A stretch of 64,000 bases of DNA, taken from assembly GCF_037126465.1 (NCBI RefSeq), contig NC_088206.1, positions 73,349,687 to 73,413,686 of the forward strand, given 5' to 3'. Shown here in pieces: positions 11,126 to 22,938 of this stretch. The translations under genes and the position numbers were made by a program. This stretch comes from Ornithodoros turicata. Lineage: Eukaryota > Arthropoda > Arachnida > Ixodida > Argasidae. The stretch's first letter is position 1, and each line of letters begins with the position of its first letter. The notes below the pieces were generated by a model. The model was not told the DNA's origin and did not search any database. It saw only the letters and a program-made list of their open reading frames with translations.

Positions 11126-13339
11126 AATAATATGAGAGGCTAATACTCGAAAAAAAAAAACTCGCAGATTTTTATTTAAAAAACTGCAAATGTTTAAAAA
11201 GCACCCTGGATAATGTAAGTATGTGTAAATATCGTGTAAGCCTCGGAAGTTTAGCAGCCACGCTTCTAAACAGAGACGTAATATGAACCTTGTGTCACGG
11301 CAGGGATTCTTCAGAAAGCGGTCAGCCATGATAGCCATGACGATGGACACTCTGGCCATTTGGTCCTCGAGAAAGAAAAAAGAAAATCGGGGTAAAAGCG
11401 AAGGTATGTCTTTCTCTGAAAAGAAAAATGCCTCAGCACACGAAGCACGCTTCTTCTCTGCACTCTGGCAATGACAAAAAAAAACTGCACTCACTGCACA
11501 CACACACACTGCTGTCTCCGTACCATATGATAAGGTCGGCTTTGCTTTTCTTGTATATACTTATTTAGGCTTCGGTTTGTGACATTTTGGGTCATTACAC
11601 GATGCCATTACGCGTCACTCCGCACGTAGAGGGGGAAAACAATTGCTTTCCTCCGTTCCGAACTTGGCGACGCTCCTGAAACTCCTGAAAACGCTTCCGG
11701 CTCTGAACTGAGCACGTGACTGCTCACTGGCGGGGATGTATTCCCTGATGGCATTGCCGCAGCACCGATTTCCTATGACACCCCCCCCCCTTTCCTTTTT
11801 TTCTTTTTTTTTTGTCTTAATAGAACGCATGTTCACATGGATGGAAAAACGTCTTTACATTTATCTGGAATAAGTGGCGGCGCCAGAATCCTTCACATCA
11901 GACCCTTGATGTTGTTGCGCCCAAAAGCACAGAATCAATCACTCAATCCTTCACACGCAAAACAAACCTCTGTTTGTTATCTGGTAAAGCCTCTGAAAAA
12001 ATTTGTTGTTGCTTTTTTTTTTCTTCTTCTTCTTTTGCAGGTGTTATTCGTGTTGATGAGAGAGCTGAAAGCACGTACGCTTCTTCAGAGTTGAAAACAT
12101 AGTGTCGTAAGAAGGTAAACGTAAATGACATGAGAACATGAGAATTTGCAAAAGTTGGCAATTCCACACTTGGTGGAAGCACATTATTTTTCAAAGGTCC
12201 GGAAAGTCAACTTTATGTTCTTCCTTCAGCTTATAATTCGGAGCCTTCGGCCCAATAACGGAGTAGGTTTCTAACAATCGAATATGAGAGATTCCTTCGG
12301 CAAGCGACCGCTGTGGACTCCCTTGCCGAGCAACACTGACTCGACACAATGCGCCACCTATCGCTAGAACCAATTTCGTTCACGCAGCGTCGTTCTTTGA
12401 AATTTTGTGATACAAAACGCCCGTCGTCGTGTGAAGCCGTGTGACGTCATTATACTAAGCAAAAATACAATCCGAGCCATTCCGAAACGTGTAACAGCCA
12501 CGTGATGTTTACCAAACCGCAACGAGTTAAACATGAACATGAGAGAACTGTTCTGAGGCTGGAACAACATAGAAGGGACGAATTAACGAGGAAGTTAAAC
12601 ATGATGGCAACGAGTTAATCTCACACACGTTCAAACGAGGCGCCAGTGATGCGCTTCCCCGTTGTACCATTAGAACGACAGGAGGCGCAACAAACCACTG
12701 TTTTTTCCTGTCATCTTGAAGTGTGGCGCCATCTGTATTCCGTCGCTACTGGTAAGCGCAGCGATCGAAATGCCGTCTGCGTAGCGCGCGTGCGTCATTC
12801 GAAGGCGGGGCTCCGTACAAGCTTCTATCTGTCGTTGTAAAAGATTTGTGTTGTTTGCCGTTATTGAACGGGTTCAGAGCGGTCACGTTTGACCCAATGT
12901 AGATGCAGGGCAAAACTGATGTAGTGCTGCCCCACATTGAATCTTTTTCTGGTCACTTTTCGGGGTCGTGCGTGCATTGTCAAGGCCATTTTGGGCTTCA
13001 GCTTGCAAAACTACACCCTTTGACAAATCTGTTTATGAAGTAGACCGTGTATCTACTTATTTTTCGTTGTGTACGTCTTTATTTACTTGTGTACGTTTCT
13101 ATTTTACGTGTTAGCGTAACTAATTAAAGCCAACTGTTTGTCCAGTTGTTTGAATTGTACAACTTTCTTGCGAGGCTAAAAAATTGATTTTTTGTGTGTG
13201 ATTTATTGGACATGGTTCAATACAACAAACACGTTCTACATCTTCTTACAATTAAAAGTTAAAATTAAATTACTTAAAGCTAAACAACCTATTAATCAAT
13301 TAAAGTTAAAATTATCAGTTACCACTGGTTTATATTTGC
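11126..13339. other. No gene seen
   Basis: A short CA run is at about 11499-11508. A consensus cAMP-response-element palindrome TGACGTCA lies at 12442-12449. No conserved protein, terminal repeat or RNA gene was identified. Confidence 0.4.
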
Positions 13340-13379
13340 AACCTGATTACTTTTGAGAGGTGTATTTCCTGGAAAGTTA

Positions 13380-13665
13380 AAATTAATAACAGTGATACCT
13401 ATTAGTAAGATACCTGAATGTTCTGGTCTTCCTGGTTACAGACCAATTTCTGTACTGCCCTTGTTTTTAAAGGTTGTCGAAAAAAATTGTATAACAGGTT
13501 GTATGACTTTCTGCAACTAAATACCGTGCTTACAGAGATGCAGTTTGGGTTTCAAAAGGTAGGTCCACGAAAGATGACGTGCTTACTGTCAAAGAAACAA
13601 TTTTAATTAATTTTGAAAAGCGCCTGCTTATGTACTGTGAAATTTTATGTGCGACAGAAAAAGCT
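13380..13665 (+). pseudogene. Non-LTR retrotransposon reverse transcriptase fragment (frameshifted)
   Basis: Read with two frameshifts, this segment gives the reverse transcriptase stretch PGYRPISVLP, then LYNRLYDFL, LTEMQFGFQK and RSTKDDVL. The YRPISVLP...K..YNRL..FL...QFGF..G.ST order is diagnostic of LINE-type (CR1/L2/Jockey-like) reverse transcriptases, fingers-palm region. Only about 90 residues survive, with no catalytic YADD box, endonuclease or RNase H alongside. It is a dead 5'- and 3'-truncated relic. Repeated TTAAAGTTAAAATTAA words lie just upstream (13245-13400). Confidence 0.8.
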
Positions 13666-13683
13666 AAATATTTTTTAATCACG

Positions 13684-14135
13684 ACTTAAATTGCGGTGAA
13701 ATGACGCGGGGTGGCGCCCCTGTAGGAAACAATCGCCCATTCGTCGAGCAACAGTGGTCTCCATCCCTCTATCGGCTAAGTCATGGGCTAAGTATCCAGC
13801 TCCATGAACTTTCTTTGAAAAGTTTGTTCGAACGAGATAGTTCCTGATACATATTTTCTCAATATGCAAGAACACTGGTGCATCGTGGAAATGAGTAACA
13901 GAACTCTCAGCAGAAACACCATGAAAGTCGCCCACAGGCAAAGATACACCGCGTCCGGTGAGCCGGCGTGGTGATGGTAGTGGTCCACAGATGTCGCTGT
14001 ACTCTCCTGTTGTTACTGGCACGTTTATGTTCGCCGCCCTACATGACGTGAACTATGGAGTTCGTGTCGGGTCTTTGACACAGTGTTGCCCGTAATATTA
14101 AATCTTAATTTTGCTATAAAAAAGCTACGAGGTGT
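13684..14135. repeat. Dispersed repeat, copy A (partner at 58858-59110)
   Basis: Words shared in the same order with the second copy include TCGTCGAGCAACAGTGGTCT (here with one change relative to the partner), CAGCTCCATGA, ACAGTGTTGCCCGTAAT and AAAAGCTACGAG. Copy A is longer between these words. No coding domain was recognised. Confidence 0.55.
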
Positions 14136-14809
14136 ATTGGAACGAAATTTGTGGCGTTTGTATATTGAGCTCCCAGACTGTCAAATGAGTCAGCAGTATA
14201 AAATTGTATACGACGTAAACAACGAGATTTGGCCGAAAATTGGCCGAAAATTGTATGCCTGCTGCTTTTGAACAGGGCACAGTATATTGTCCCAGTAAAA
14301 GGCAAGATTATGTTGTATTATTCCTGAATGTACTCTCGTATTTATTACGCTGGTTCGTGGTTCAATAATATCCACGAAGCAAACTGTTACGCAACGTATG
14401 CAAAATAAGACCTTATTTGTGCCAGTAGATCAGTGTTGCGAACTATAGCGACGGTTACGGTGGTAACGCATTGTAGAGCATACACTTACCATCTTGTATA
14501 CGCATTCATTCCACCATATGCGGTTTTTGTTTGTGTGTGAATTTTATGTATTTATGTTGTATTGTTGTGTTCCTTGTTTTTTTTTTTTAATTATTATTAT
14601 AACATTGCCCGCTGCCGTGCCTAGACGGGGGTTCGGTTCCCCTTTGCAAGAGAAATGAGCGAGCAAACGAAAAAAAAAATAATAACCCGAACGCTCCTAC
14701 CTGTGTCACTCAAGAATCAAGAGGCGTATCATACAATATTTTTCCCGTCCCTGTATCTTCCACCTGGCTTCTCTCTACTTCATCGTCCTTAAATTAAACG
14801 GCCAGTATA
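14136..14809. other. No gene seen
   Basis: AT-rich sequence with poly-T near 14577-14588. No feature is supported. Confidence 0.4.
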
Positions 14810-15685
14810 CAGGGTGTTTTTTAATACAGATTTTTCATTAAAAAAAAGCTATAAGGGCCATAAACATCCTGTTTTCTCTTCGATCATCTCTGTACTGGCG
14901 GAGGTTCTCGGCTATCTGTTGCTCAACCGTCGAATGACGAATTACCTAAAAATCGTTAATTAATTTTTTAATTATAAAAGCTACAAGGTCGTCCCAATGA
15001 GAACAACTGGTTCCTTCGGTCACCTGATACCGTTACCGTTTTCAGAACAAAAATTCATTCGATAGATCAAAAGATCCGTGAAAGAACACATTTTTTCTTT
15101 ATTTTGTTCATTGCGCACCTTCGGAGACGCGTCTTTCCTTCACTCCCAATGTCAGAGGGTGAAAGAGCACACTATCGCCTCTTGCGTCCTGGAAAAAGAT
15201 TAAAAGAAAACAGAAAATGCAACCCAAGATGAGGGCAGTTCTGATAGCGGCACCCGGGATTTGTTTTATTCCCGCAAGTTCGAGCTCATCTTCGACGCAT
15301 GAGGCGGCACTGTGCTCCTTCACCCTCTCACATTGGGGTGAAGGAAAGACGTGTCTCCAAAGGTGCTCAATGAACAAAATAAAGAAAAGAATGGTGTTCT
15401 TTCACGAATTTTTGGCGGGCGATCTATCGAACGGATTTTTGTTCTGAAAACGTTAGCGGTATCAGGTGACCGATGGGACCAGATGTTCTCATTGGGAGTA
15501 GCTGTTATAATTAAAAAGTTAATTAACAACTTTTAGGCAATTAGTCATTGGACGGTTGAGCAGCAGATGGCCAAGAACGTCCGCTGGCCCAGAGATGATA
15601 GAAGTGAAAACAGGATGCCTATAGGCTATAACCCTCGTAGTTTTTTAATGAAAAATGTGTATCGAAAAGAAAAACAGACACCCTG
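14810..15685. mobile_element. 876-bp foldback transposon (CAGGGTGT ends, TA flanks)
   Basis: The element starts CAGGGTGTTTTTTAATACAG and ends with the inverted form (ACACCCTG). TA lies on both sides (14808-14809 and 15686-15687). The two halves are long imperfect inverted arms of about 400 bases joined by a short centre near 15240. Paired words include TTCCTTCACTCCCAATGTC with CACATTGGGGTGAAGGAAAG, and CAGGTGACCGATGGGACCAG with its complement. No transposase frame is present, so it would need help in trans. TA target choice fits Tc1/mariner-type mobilisation (inference). Confidence 0.85.
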
Positions 15686-16102
15686 TACTGTATATCACAA
15701 TCCGAGTCGTTCCTTTCAATGTACAATAGGTTACCCGCAGCTACCGAGCCTGTGATCAAAACCCAGTAGTTCGATTCATTCTATACTGCTTTACCAGTTT
15801 GCGAGCATAATACATACACCTTTGTTATTTCACGTCTTCCAGAATTAAGTTTCGTGCGACGAGTGACTCGCCGAACATAAAGATGGCTACTGGAACTATG
15901 TAGGAGTGACTGGTTTTAAATTTTTCTCCATTTGCGAAAACACACTAAGACGCCTGGAACTGCATGTGTACATTAGTGTCCATTAACACCTCTACACTCT
16001 TAGAAATGAAATTTGATCTCAGTTGTCTCGCGACGTAAACACCCAATTATTATATATTAGAAATGATGGTGGTGGTGGTGATAGGGCTTGCCGTTGCCAC
16101 AG

Positions 16103-16559
16103 GCACTGAGGTATGGTACCGCAATTGTTGCGGTGAATCACCTCATCCCATAATCATTCATGTAGTTGTTTTTGTTCAACCGCACTGTTCGTCAGCTTTA
16201 ATCTTACACTCTTAAAAATGAACTTCACCGCATAGCACACCCCTAGCCAACCCTCTTCTGAAATGATATCGTTATCTGCCCTGATTTGTTGAAAACGGGA
16301 GGCGTACGCCTTTTTTGTGACAATTATGAACAGCATAAGTGGCACAAGAAAGGCGTACGCCTCCCGTTTTCAACAAATCATGGCAGATAACGATATCATT
16401 CCAGAAGAGGGTTGGCTAGGGGTGTGCTATGCGGTGAAGTTCATTTTTAAGAGTGTAAGATTAAAGCTGACGAACAGTGCGGTTCAACAAAAACAACTAC
16501 ATGAATGATTATGGGATGAGGTGATTCACCGCAACAATTGCGGTACCATACCTCAGTGC
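16103..16559. mobile_element. 457-bp near-perfect palindromic foldback containing a TA-MITE core
   Basis: Left and right halves are inverted copies around a centre near 16331, with only a short loop (GACAATTATGAACAGCATAA region). The core 16207-16455 is a member of the TA-flanked MITE family starting CACTCTTAAAAATGAACTTC. The outer arms 16103-16206 and 16456-16559 are each exactly 104 bases. The outer arm resembles the sequence at 5300-5430. Confidence 0.85.
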
Positions 16560-17039
16560 TTGTGGGTTAGTGCAGTTGAAATTCGGTACTTTACCTCGAG
16601 AAACTATGTACTGCTCTCTGTATCATGGGCGGCTTCGGTACTAAAATTTAGGGTGGCACGAACAGCAATCATGACTGTCGGTTAATCACACTACATTTAT
16701 CTTTCTGTATAAACAACCATAATTGAAAAATTCATGTTCGCGAACATATTTCATCATTCAATATTCTTTATCGCTATAACCACGTCCGCATCATTATCGT
16801 ATCTCTTCGTGCGCGACCCAATAACGAGACCAACTCATGTGCCCTAAATCAGCGTCGCATAACAGTTCCTATACACCTACCCTTTCCCCCTTTTGGTAAT
16901 GGGAGCCTTAAAAAAAGCGTCACGACTAATTAATGTGACCGCCATTACGTTCTACAGCGACCTTGTTAGTCACGTGACCACCATGACGTTCAAGTACGTG
17001 GTCCGAATCCTAGGACCGCGCCCTTCCAGTTGGACGTGA
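16560..17039. other. No gene seen
   Basis: Non-coding sequence without supported features. Confidence 0.4.
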
Positions 17040-17600
17040 GGTCCGCAGACGAGCCGCTCGCTGGAACAGGAACGCACTTATTCTAGTGCAGTATAGTGTC
17101 CAGCGAAGAGCAAGTCTGTCGTCTGCGATTATATAAAGTAGTTTTTGCATCCAGGTGTTCGTTGCAGGACGTCGCATTGTGTGCGAAAAGGAAGAAAGTT
17201 CGTTCCGAACAGCCTGCTAAACCGTATAGATGACTGCTGTCGTCTGCTAGTGCTGTCTTCTGCGAGAACTCGGGTTCGTCCGCTAGTTTATAGTGTGGTG
17301 TCTGCTCCGAGTCGTCCGTTACTCCTTAGAACTCCGATCGTGTTTTTAACTACCGCAAAAAGAGGAAGAAAGCTTCGCTGTCTTAAAATCGTCTGCCCAA
17401 AATCCGACCGTATTTTGTCTTCTGCAAACATAAATCGTCTGCTTTGGATCCCAAGTGAGGATTTGTGGTGGCCAGAGCCAGAAACTCTTCCATTTGCTGA
17501 TCCGTTGGCACCGTCTGCTACGATCCTGCGAGCATGCACTACGCCGTGGCTGTCGAAGAAGGCGAAGGCTCTTCTCCAGGTCACGTTCACGTTAGAGGTG
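17040..17600. repeat. Region dense in CGTCTGC words
   Basis: CGTCTGC, GTCTTCTGC or the reverse GCAGACGA occurs about eight to ten times across 500 bases, unevenly spaced. A long open frame (17145-17669) runs through it, but its product has no recognisable domain and its composition follows the repeated word. The frame is therefore not called as a gene. A TATA-like TTATATAAAG lies at 17129-17138. Confidence 0.4.
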
Positions 17601-18129
17601 AGGTTGCAAGTGCAGAGTATAACAAACGAAATTACCTCCAGTTGTAATTATGGTTTGTCTCCTCTCTGAGTCTAGGCAACCCTGGATATGTATATTATTT
17701 CTCGATATATTATAGATTTGTTAGTTGCGTGGAAGTTTCTTCTTCTTCTTCTCTTTTTTTTTTTTTTTCTAGTATGGTCATACGAAGAGTAGACGCTGGT
17801 CAACTACATGTCACATCCTGCAACTTTCTGATCCAAAATATGTAGCTAATTCCATCTCATCGCAGACTACAGAGCATCATATCGCGGTCGCATTCTCCGC
17901 CGTTATGACCTCCGTAACTGCCTGTCTCATAATGTCTGTCTCATAACAACCTGGCGGGAGCCGGAGCTCGCATAGAATAGTGCACCCTGGCGGAAAGCAC
18001 TCATCTTTCATTATGCATGATCTGAAGTGTTTTGCTGTGTACGGTGTACGAAACGAAAGCGTAGACGTTTACGCGTTTCCTCAAGGGGAGCACGCGTCGA
18101 TCGAAGGATCTGCTGTAGTGATTCAAAAC

Positions 18130-18352
18130 TATCGATAATACTATCAATGCTATCGACAGTCATATGGCAGTCGAACAATCGATAGTCAATAAACTATCGA
18201 TAGTATTATCGATAGTTGACAGGAAGGCAGTGATACTATTGATGCGAATCGATAGTCGAGTGTCGATAGTCAGAAAACTATCGATAGTATTATCAATAGT
18301 TGACAGGAATTAAGTGATACTATCGATGCGAATCGATAGTTGGCTATCGGAA
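18130..18352. repeat. 84-bp tandem repeat rich in TATCGATA
   Basis: Two 84-base units (18185-18268 and 18269-18352) begin GTCAATAAACTATCGATAGT and GTCAGAAAACTATCGATAGT. A partial, more diverged unit lies just upstream. Exact TATCGATA octamers are at 18130, 18195, 18207 and 18279, and many one-base variants (TATCAATA, TATCGATG) fill the rest. In insects TATCGATA is the DREF/BEAF-type binding site. Whether it acts so here is unknown. Confidence 0.75.
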
Positions 18353-18362
18353 CACTATCAGG

Positions 18363-19335
18363 AAGGAGATAAAAGTAGAAAAAGAAAATGTCCCATTCCT
18401 ACATGTTTTACAATATAACTCAGAGCAGCTTTCCATCAGACGCTGCTTCTCATGCCGTTCATGTAATTGTTGTTGCCGTTCAAACCACCGCAAAGTCACG
18501 TGATACTCTCTGCACTGGATTGACTGTCATTACAGTCTCATGAGTGCGTGCGTACAATTTTATGATGAGCATCTTCTTTCGCTTCTTGCAGTCACCACAG
18601 TTTGGATCGAGGCAGCTCTAAGCTGCCCTCAGCTGCTATCTCGGCAATCACGACAAGTAAAAAAAAAGTATATATACTTTGGCACGCAGTGTAATACATG
18701 CATGATGTAATCAGCCACAAATATGAAAGTGCCCCAACCTCGTTAACAGTGGAGTTGATATCTCTGCATCCGCCACGTCCTAGTAATTAGGCACAGCGTG
18801 TCACAGATGGTCGATAACAGACATTCCATTCCGGCTTCTGTGATCTGGAAAGAACACCGGAAGCTGTCCGCAGACCCATTTCCGCCAAGGTGGGATATCG
18901 TACGACCTTGTGATAACAATCACTATCAGTCGAGTAAAACTCCTCCACAACTTGCCATTATTTTGGGCTCGATCGTCGAGTCCTCTTGCCTGTGACATCA
19001 TTATCTTCCCGTCTCAGACGATGATTAAAAGGCCTCGTATCACTTGCCCAAACAAACTCTGCTACCCTGTGACCCACGAAAAATGGCGGAGCAGGTATAC
19101 GGTGAGTCAAGTCCAAGATGGCTGTAAAATACTCAAACGATGACACTGAAACTTTGACACTGCAGTTTAATATGTATACTTAATATGTACAAGCTTTCAC
19201 GTGATGGACCACGCTGGTACAGAATGATGAAAATTAAAATGAACCTTATCCGATAAAGGCATTATTGAGCCCGAAAAAGTGAGACCCTAGTTAAATGTCA
19301 TTTGGCACCTCTCCGCCTCTACAACTCTAACCCTG
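18363..19335. other. No gene seen; one fragment of a foldback family
   Basis: A fragment with TGTACAAGCTTTCACGTG (19188-19225) is related to the foldback arms at 19834-20253. No coding region is supported. Confidence 0.4.
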
Positions 19336-20342
19336 CACTCTAAGGAAAAAAATGAGTAAAATGGGGAGTAATTGCAACTTCTAGTCCCCTAGAATGCAAT
19401 TACTCTCCATTTTGGTCCTCTAACCCCGACATTTACTCCCCAGGACTGCATATTGTTACTGAACTTCACAAATGGTGTTCCTAATGCAACAGTCTACGTA
19501 AATATATGCTCGTAGTCAATTTGATGGCATAAGACTATACAACTTGGCCAACTTAGCAATTTTCCATCCACACAGAGTAAGAAACAGTTAGCGCTTCTTT
19601 CTTCGCAAATTGTGCCCTATGTATGGAGGAAGATTTTATATCACTCGACATGTCACTGTTGACTGTTTAATTCGAAGTATTTTCATGCATGCACGCGAAT
19701 TTTGTTCCTGAGACTCTTAGAATATGAGCGTGAAATGCAGTCTCCACTCTGTGACATTCATTTACTCCCGTGCATTTCCTCCCGAAAAGGGACTATTTTT
19801 TGTGGCAATGCATTTATAGTCCCCTAAAAGGAAATACAGAAACCGACACTGAAGATTTTAGTTTAAGTTTAATTTGTACAAGCTTTCGCGTGGAGGTCCA
19901 CGCTTCCTCAGGTACAAAGTGAAGTGGTGACACACATAGGTATATATAGTATAGCTATATACACGACTAAACATACTGCTGTACAAAGAAAGGGAAGGGG
20001 AAGGAGATATGGTGCCACATGTCTGTGTACAATGAATAGCTGTACACAGACACAATGTACACAGACATGTGGCACCATATCTCCTTCCCCTTCCCTTTCT
20101 TTGTACAGCAGTATGTTTAGTCGTGTATATAGCTATACTATATATACCTATGTGTGTCACCACTTCACTTTGTACCTGAGGAAGCGTGGACCTCCACGCG
20201 AAAGCTTGTACAAATTAAACTTAAACTAAAATCTTCAGTGTCGGTTTCTGTATGTTGTTTATGTGATCTACAGGACTTGACTCCCCTCTTCGTATACGTT
20301 TCCCCTAAAAGGAGTAAAATTACTCCTTCTTTTCTTAGAGTG
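19336..20342. mobile_element. Composite MITE with CACTCTAAGG ends, carrying a nested foldback
   Basis: The outer ends are CACTCTAAGGAAAAAAATGA on the left and the inverted CTTTTCTTAGAGTG on the right, with subterminal GAGTAAA words. An independent foldback (19834-20253) sits inside. The ACTCC/GGAGT-rich body resembles the MITE at 50975-51209. The flanking dinucleotide (TG on both sides) is not the TA seen for other families. Confidence 0.6.
19834..20253. repeat. Foldback with two 197-bp nearly identical inverted arms
   Basis: Arms 19834-20030 and 20057-20253 are inverted copies with almost no mismatches and a 26-bp loop. Paired words include GTACAAGCTTTCGCGTGGAG and GGGAAGGGGAAGGAGATATG with their complements. 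The near identity implies recent origin or arm homogenisation. The 101-codon frames on both strands here are mirror artefacts of the palindrome. Confidence 0.85.
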
Positions 20343-20747
20343 TGGTAACGTTATGCGTGACACTGCAATGCCGAGGTATCCACTTGCAACTGAGGAAGAG
20401 TATTTTGGATCGCTGGAGTCGAGACAATGTCTCTCACTATAGTGACTGTCTGACAGTGAAGTTTCCCTTCTCTAATGAGCGACTCCCTTTTTTCCTGAAT
20501 CATGCGACGCTACGTCTCTAATGGCTAATTGAGAACAGCCGTCATTAGTGTCAACGTTCTTGGCAAGTCTGTGGTCGAGAGTATCTATTACATTGTTCTC
20601 AATCTGTGAGAGATGGACGTGCAAGATATTCCTCCAGGTACAAGGAAGTAATCGAGCGACCAAGTAAAAATCCTTAATTTACGACTGGGGCCCGACGATT
20701 CACGATCATGTCGCCACTGCATGTTTGTGTAATATAACGTCTATCTA

Positions 20748-20993
20748 CACCCTAACTACAGAATTTCACCGCGTAGCGCGCTGCGCGTAAACCATTGCCA
20801 CGATTGATAGGGTTATTGCTTCTGATTCGAGGAGAGAGGGGCGTACGCCTTTTTGTGCCAATTATCGCGTATCCAAATTGACACAAAAAGGCGTACTCCC
20901 CTCTCTCTCATCGAATCAGAAGCGATAACCCTATCATTCGTGGCAATGGTTGGCGCAGAGCGTGCTATGCGGTGAAATTCGGTTTTAAGAGTG
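20748..20993. mobile_element. TA-flanked palindromic MITE, copy 2
   Basis: It begins CACCCTAACTACAGAATTTC and ends ...GGTTTTAAGAGTG between TA dinucleotides. The halves are inverted copies around AATTATCGCGTATCCAAATT. It shares TTCACCGCGTAGC, the GGCGTACGCC block and general layout with the other family members. Confidence 0.85.
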
Positions 20994-21106
20994 TAGACAA
21001 CAATAAAACCGAAATGAGATAACTAATAATGACGTCACGTGGTTGTCAGCTTAACCTGGAATATTGTTTTTTCCATCGACCCTTTCAGGGTCGTGAGCCG
21101 TCATTA

Positions 21107-21272
21107 GAGAGTTTTAGGACATCGTACGCTATCGCTATTGCGTACGTAAGGGATATCATTGGTGGTTCTGCGCAATGCGCGAAGCTCTTTTTCTCTTATG
21201 GGCATGCGCAGAACAATCAACGCTATCCCTTACGTACGCAAAGGCAATAGCGTACGATGTACTAATGCTCTC
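21107..21272. repeat. 166-bp foldback with ~75-bp arms
   Basis: It is symmetric about position 21189.5. Left words GAGAGTTTTAGGACATCGTA, GCGTACGTAAGGGATA and TTCTGCGCA return in reverse complement on the right. It could form a long hairpin, and TACGTA/CGTACG words are repeated within the arms. There is no coding content. Confidence 0.8.
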
Positions 21273-22789
21273 TATTCTCTTGTACACCGTTTTCTCGCGG
21301 AGGCCGCCATTGAAGGAGCAGCGCCACCTAGCCGGGGGAGAACGTTGAAAACTGTTTACCGCCCAAGCCAGAGAGAAGGAAAGCACATAGGCCGTATGCT
21401 CCCCTCCCCCCTTTCTAGCTTGTGTTGGCTGCAAAAGCGTTGGGTGTGAGGCTGACTGGAAGATTACAGTTATTTCGAAAGCACTTGGAACACATGACAC
21501 TGACCAATAATGGTAATACCACGAACGACGCGGCCCTCCAGAAATGGAGGCGATTTATATTCGCCATCTCAACTCGCATATGAAGCGGCGACTCTATAAT
21601 TTTGGGAACATCGTTGGTGTACAGCCTCGTGACAGCTTAGCAAGTACCCATTAACGAAGAATGGAAGTGACATATATACGTGGCTCGAAACCCCGCCATC
21701 ACATCTGTGAAGCTGTCCACCAGGAGTCACCGTGCAAAATATTTTCGTTCTGCGGTGTATTGTCACTGCGCCATCCAATTTCCAAAAGCGGTCGGAGAAA
21801 GCAGCCGCGGACGACAGACACGAGCCTCGTGACGTAACGTAAGAAACGGCTCTATACGTTGCGCAATTGCGTCTCTACGCATGAGAGGAGGCAGTGAGAA
21901 GGAAGAGGGAGGGCACCGCCGTAGCCAATGGGGCTGTCCGAGTGGAATAACAGAGAGAGGAGATATGCGCAGAACGCTCAGTTACTTGCAGAGCTTCTTT
22001 GTTTCGTCTTCTCCGCTCAAGCGCCGCTTATACATGGTGGGTGTAGATAAAGTAGCCCCACATTTTCGCACCTAGCGCGTTCCCTGCATACCGTACGAAC
22101 TTCCGGCGGCGCAAGACGGTGCATTTATGCGCTGCAAATCGAGAGAAAAAAATCGTGGTAACCAAACTTGGCGCAATAACATCGTTAGCAACGTGAACTT
22201 CGCTCCGTGTATTTCCAATGGGACATTGCAGTGTATCACAGTTGCATCACCCTTCTGCTAAGGGTGCCACCTACAAGAAACAAAACGAGGTACGCCTAGC
22301 GGTAGCTAGACTCAACTGTGCCGTGACCGCCATATTGACTTCTGCGTAGGAAAATCGGGATGCACGGAGGGCAACGTTTGCGTGCATAACTTTTTTGTTA
22401 CGCGGAGTTGGGTTACTACGATTTTGTGTGTGTGTGTGTGTGTCGGATAAATGCGTCATCCCGCGCCATCAGAAGTTTATGCGGTAAGCAGGGAACGCCA
22501 TCCGTGTAAAAATGTGGAGCTACTTTATCTGCACCCACCCTGTACATGCTTGTGCCGCTGTAGGTCACTGGTCACGTGCCGGAACCCATGATCCGTTACG
22601 ACGTCCTCTCGTTCGCCGATGCGCTCTTTGCACGAGGAGTAAAAGTATATTAATATTTGCAACCTCCATTAAGAGCAAAAAAAAGCTTTATTGTACAGGT
22701 TTGTGGGTGGTGGTGGCGGAGATGGTGCTAATGAAAGAGCTCGCAGTTGATGGCCTCACAGGCATGGGAACCTCACGACCACGGCCTGG
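21273..22789. other. No gene seen; microsatellite
   Basis: A (TG)n run lies at about 22423-22442. Short open frames have no domain support. Confidence 0.4.
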
Positions 22790-22900
22790 GGGAATGTGCG
22801 TCCTGGGCCGACTTCTAAGAGAACTGTGGCGACATATGTCTGACAGCGGCTGAGGAAAATCCAGGAAAAAATCCAGACAGTACAGCCGCACAGAGGAGCA
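22790..22900 (-). repeat. Ruka-like SINE, middle fragment (minus strand)
   Basis: GTGCGTCCTGGGCCGACTTC, then AACTGTGGCGACATATGTCT and TGAGGAAAATCCAGG are minus-strand body landmarks of the SINE. Both the tRNA head and the distal end are missing. A (TAG)n microsatellite follows at 22917-22938. Confidence 0.65.
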
Positions 22901-22938
22901 CATTCAGATTGCTATTGTAGTAGTAGTAGTAGTAGTAA

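Noticed and set aside
16154..16508. Two similar 63-residue open frames on opposite strands
   Set aside because: They are mirror images produced by the palindromic foldback, not a duplicated gene.
17145..17669. 174-residue open frame with an upstream TATA-like element
   Set aside because: No domain, composition driven by repeated CGTCTGC words, no splice partners or conserved motif.
19858..20229. Two nearly identical 101-residue frames on opposite strands
   Set aside because: Same cause: 197-bp inverted arms. No start context, domain or splice support.
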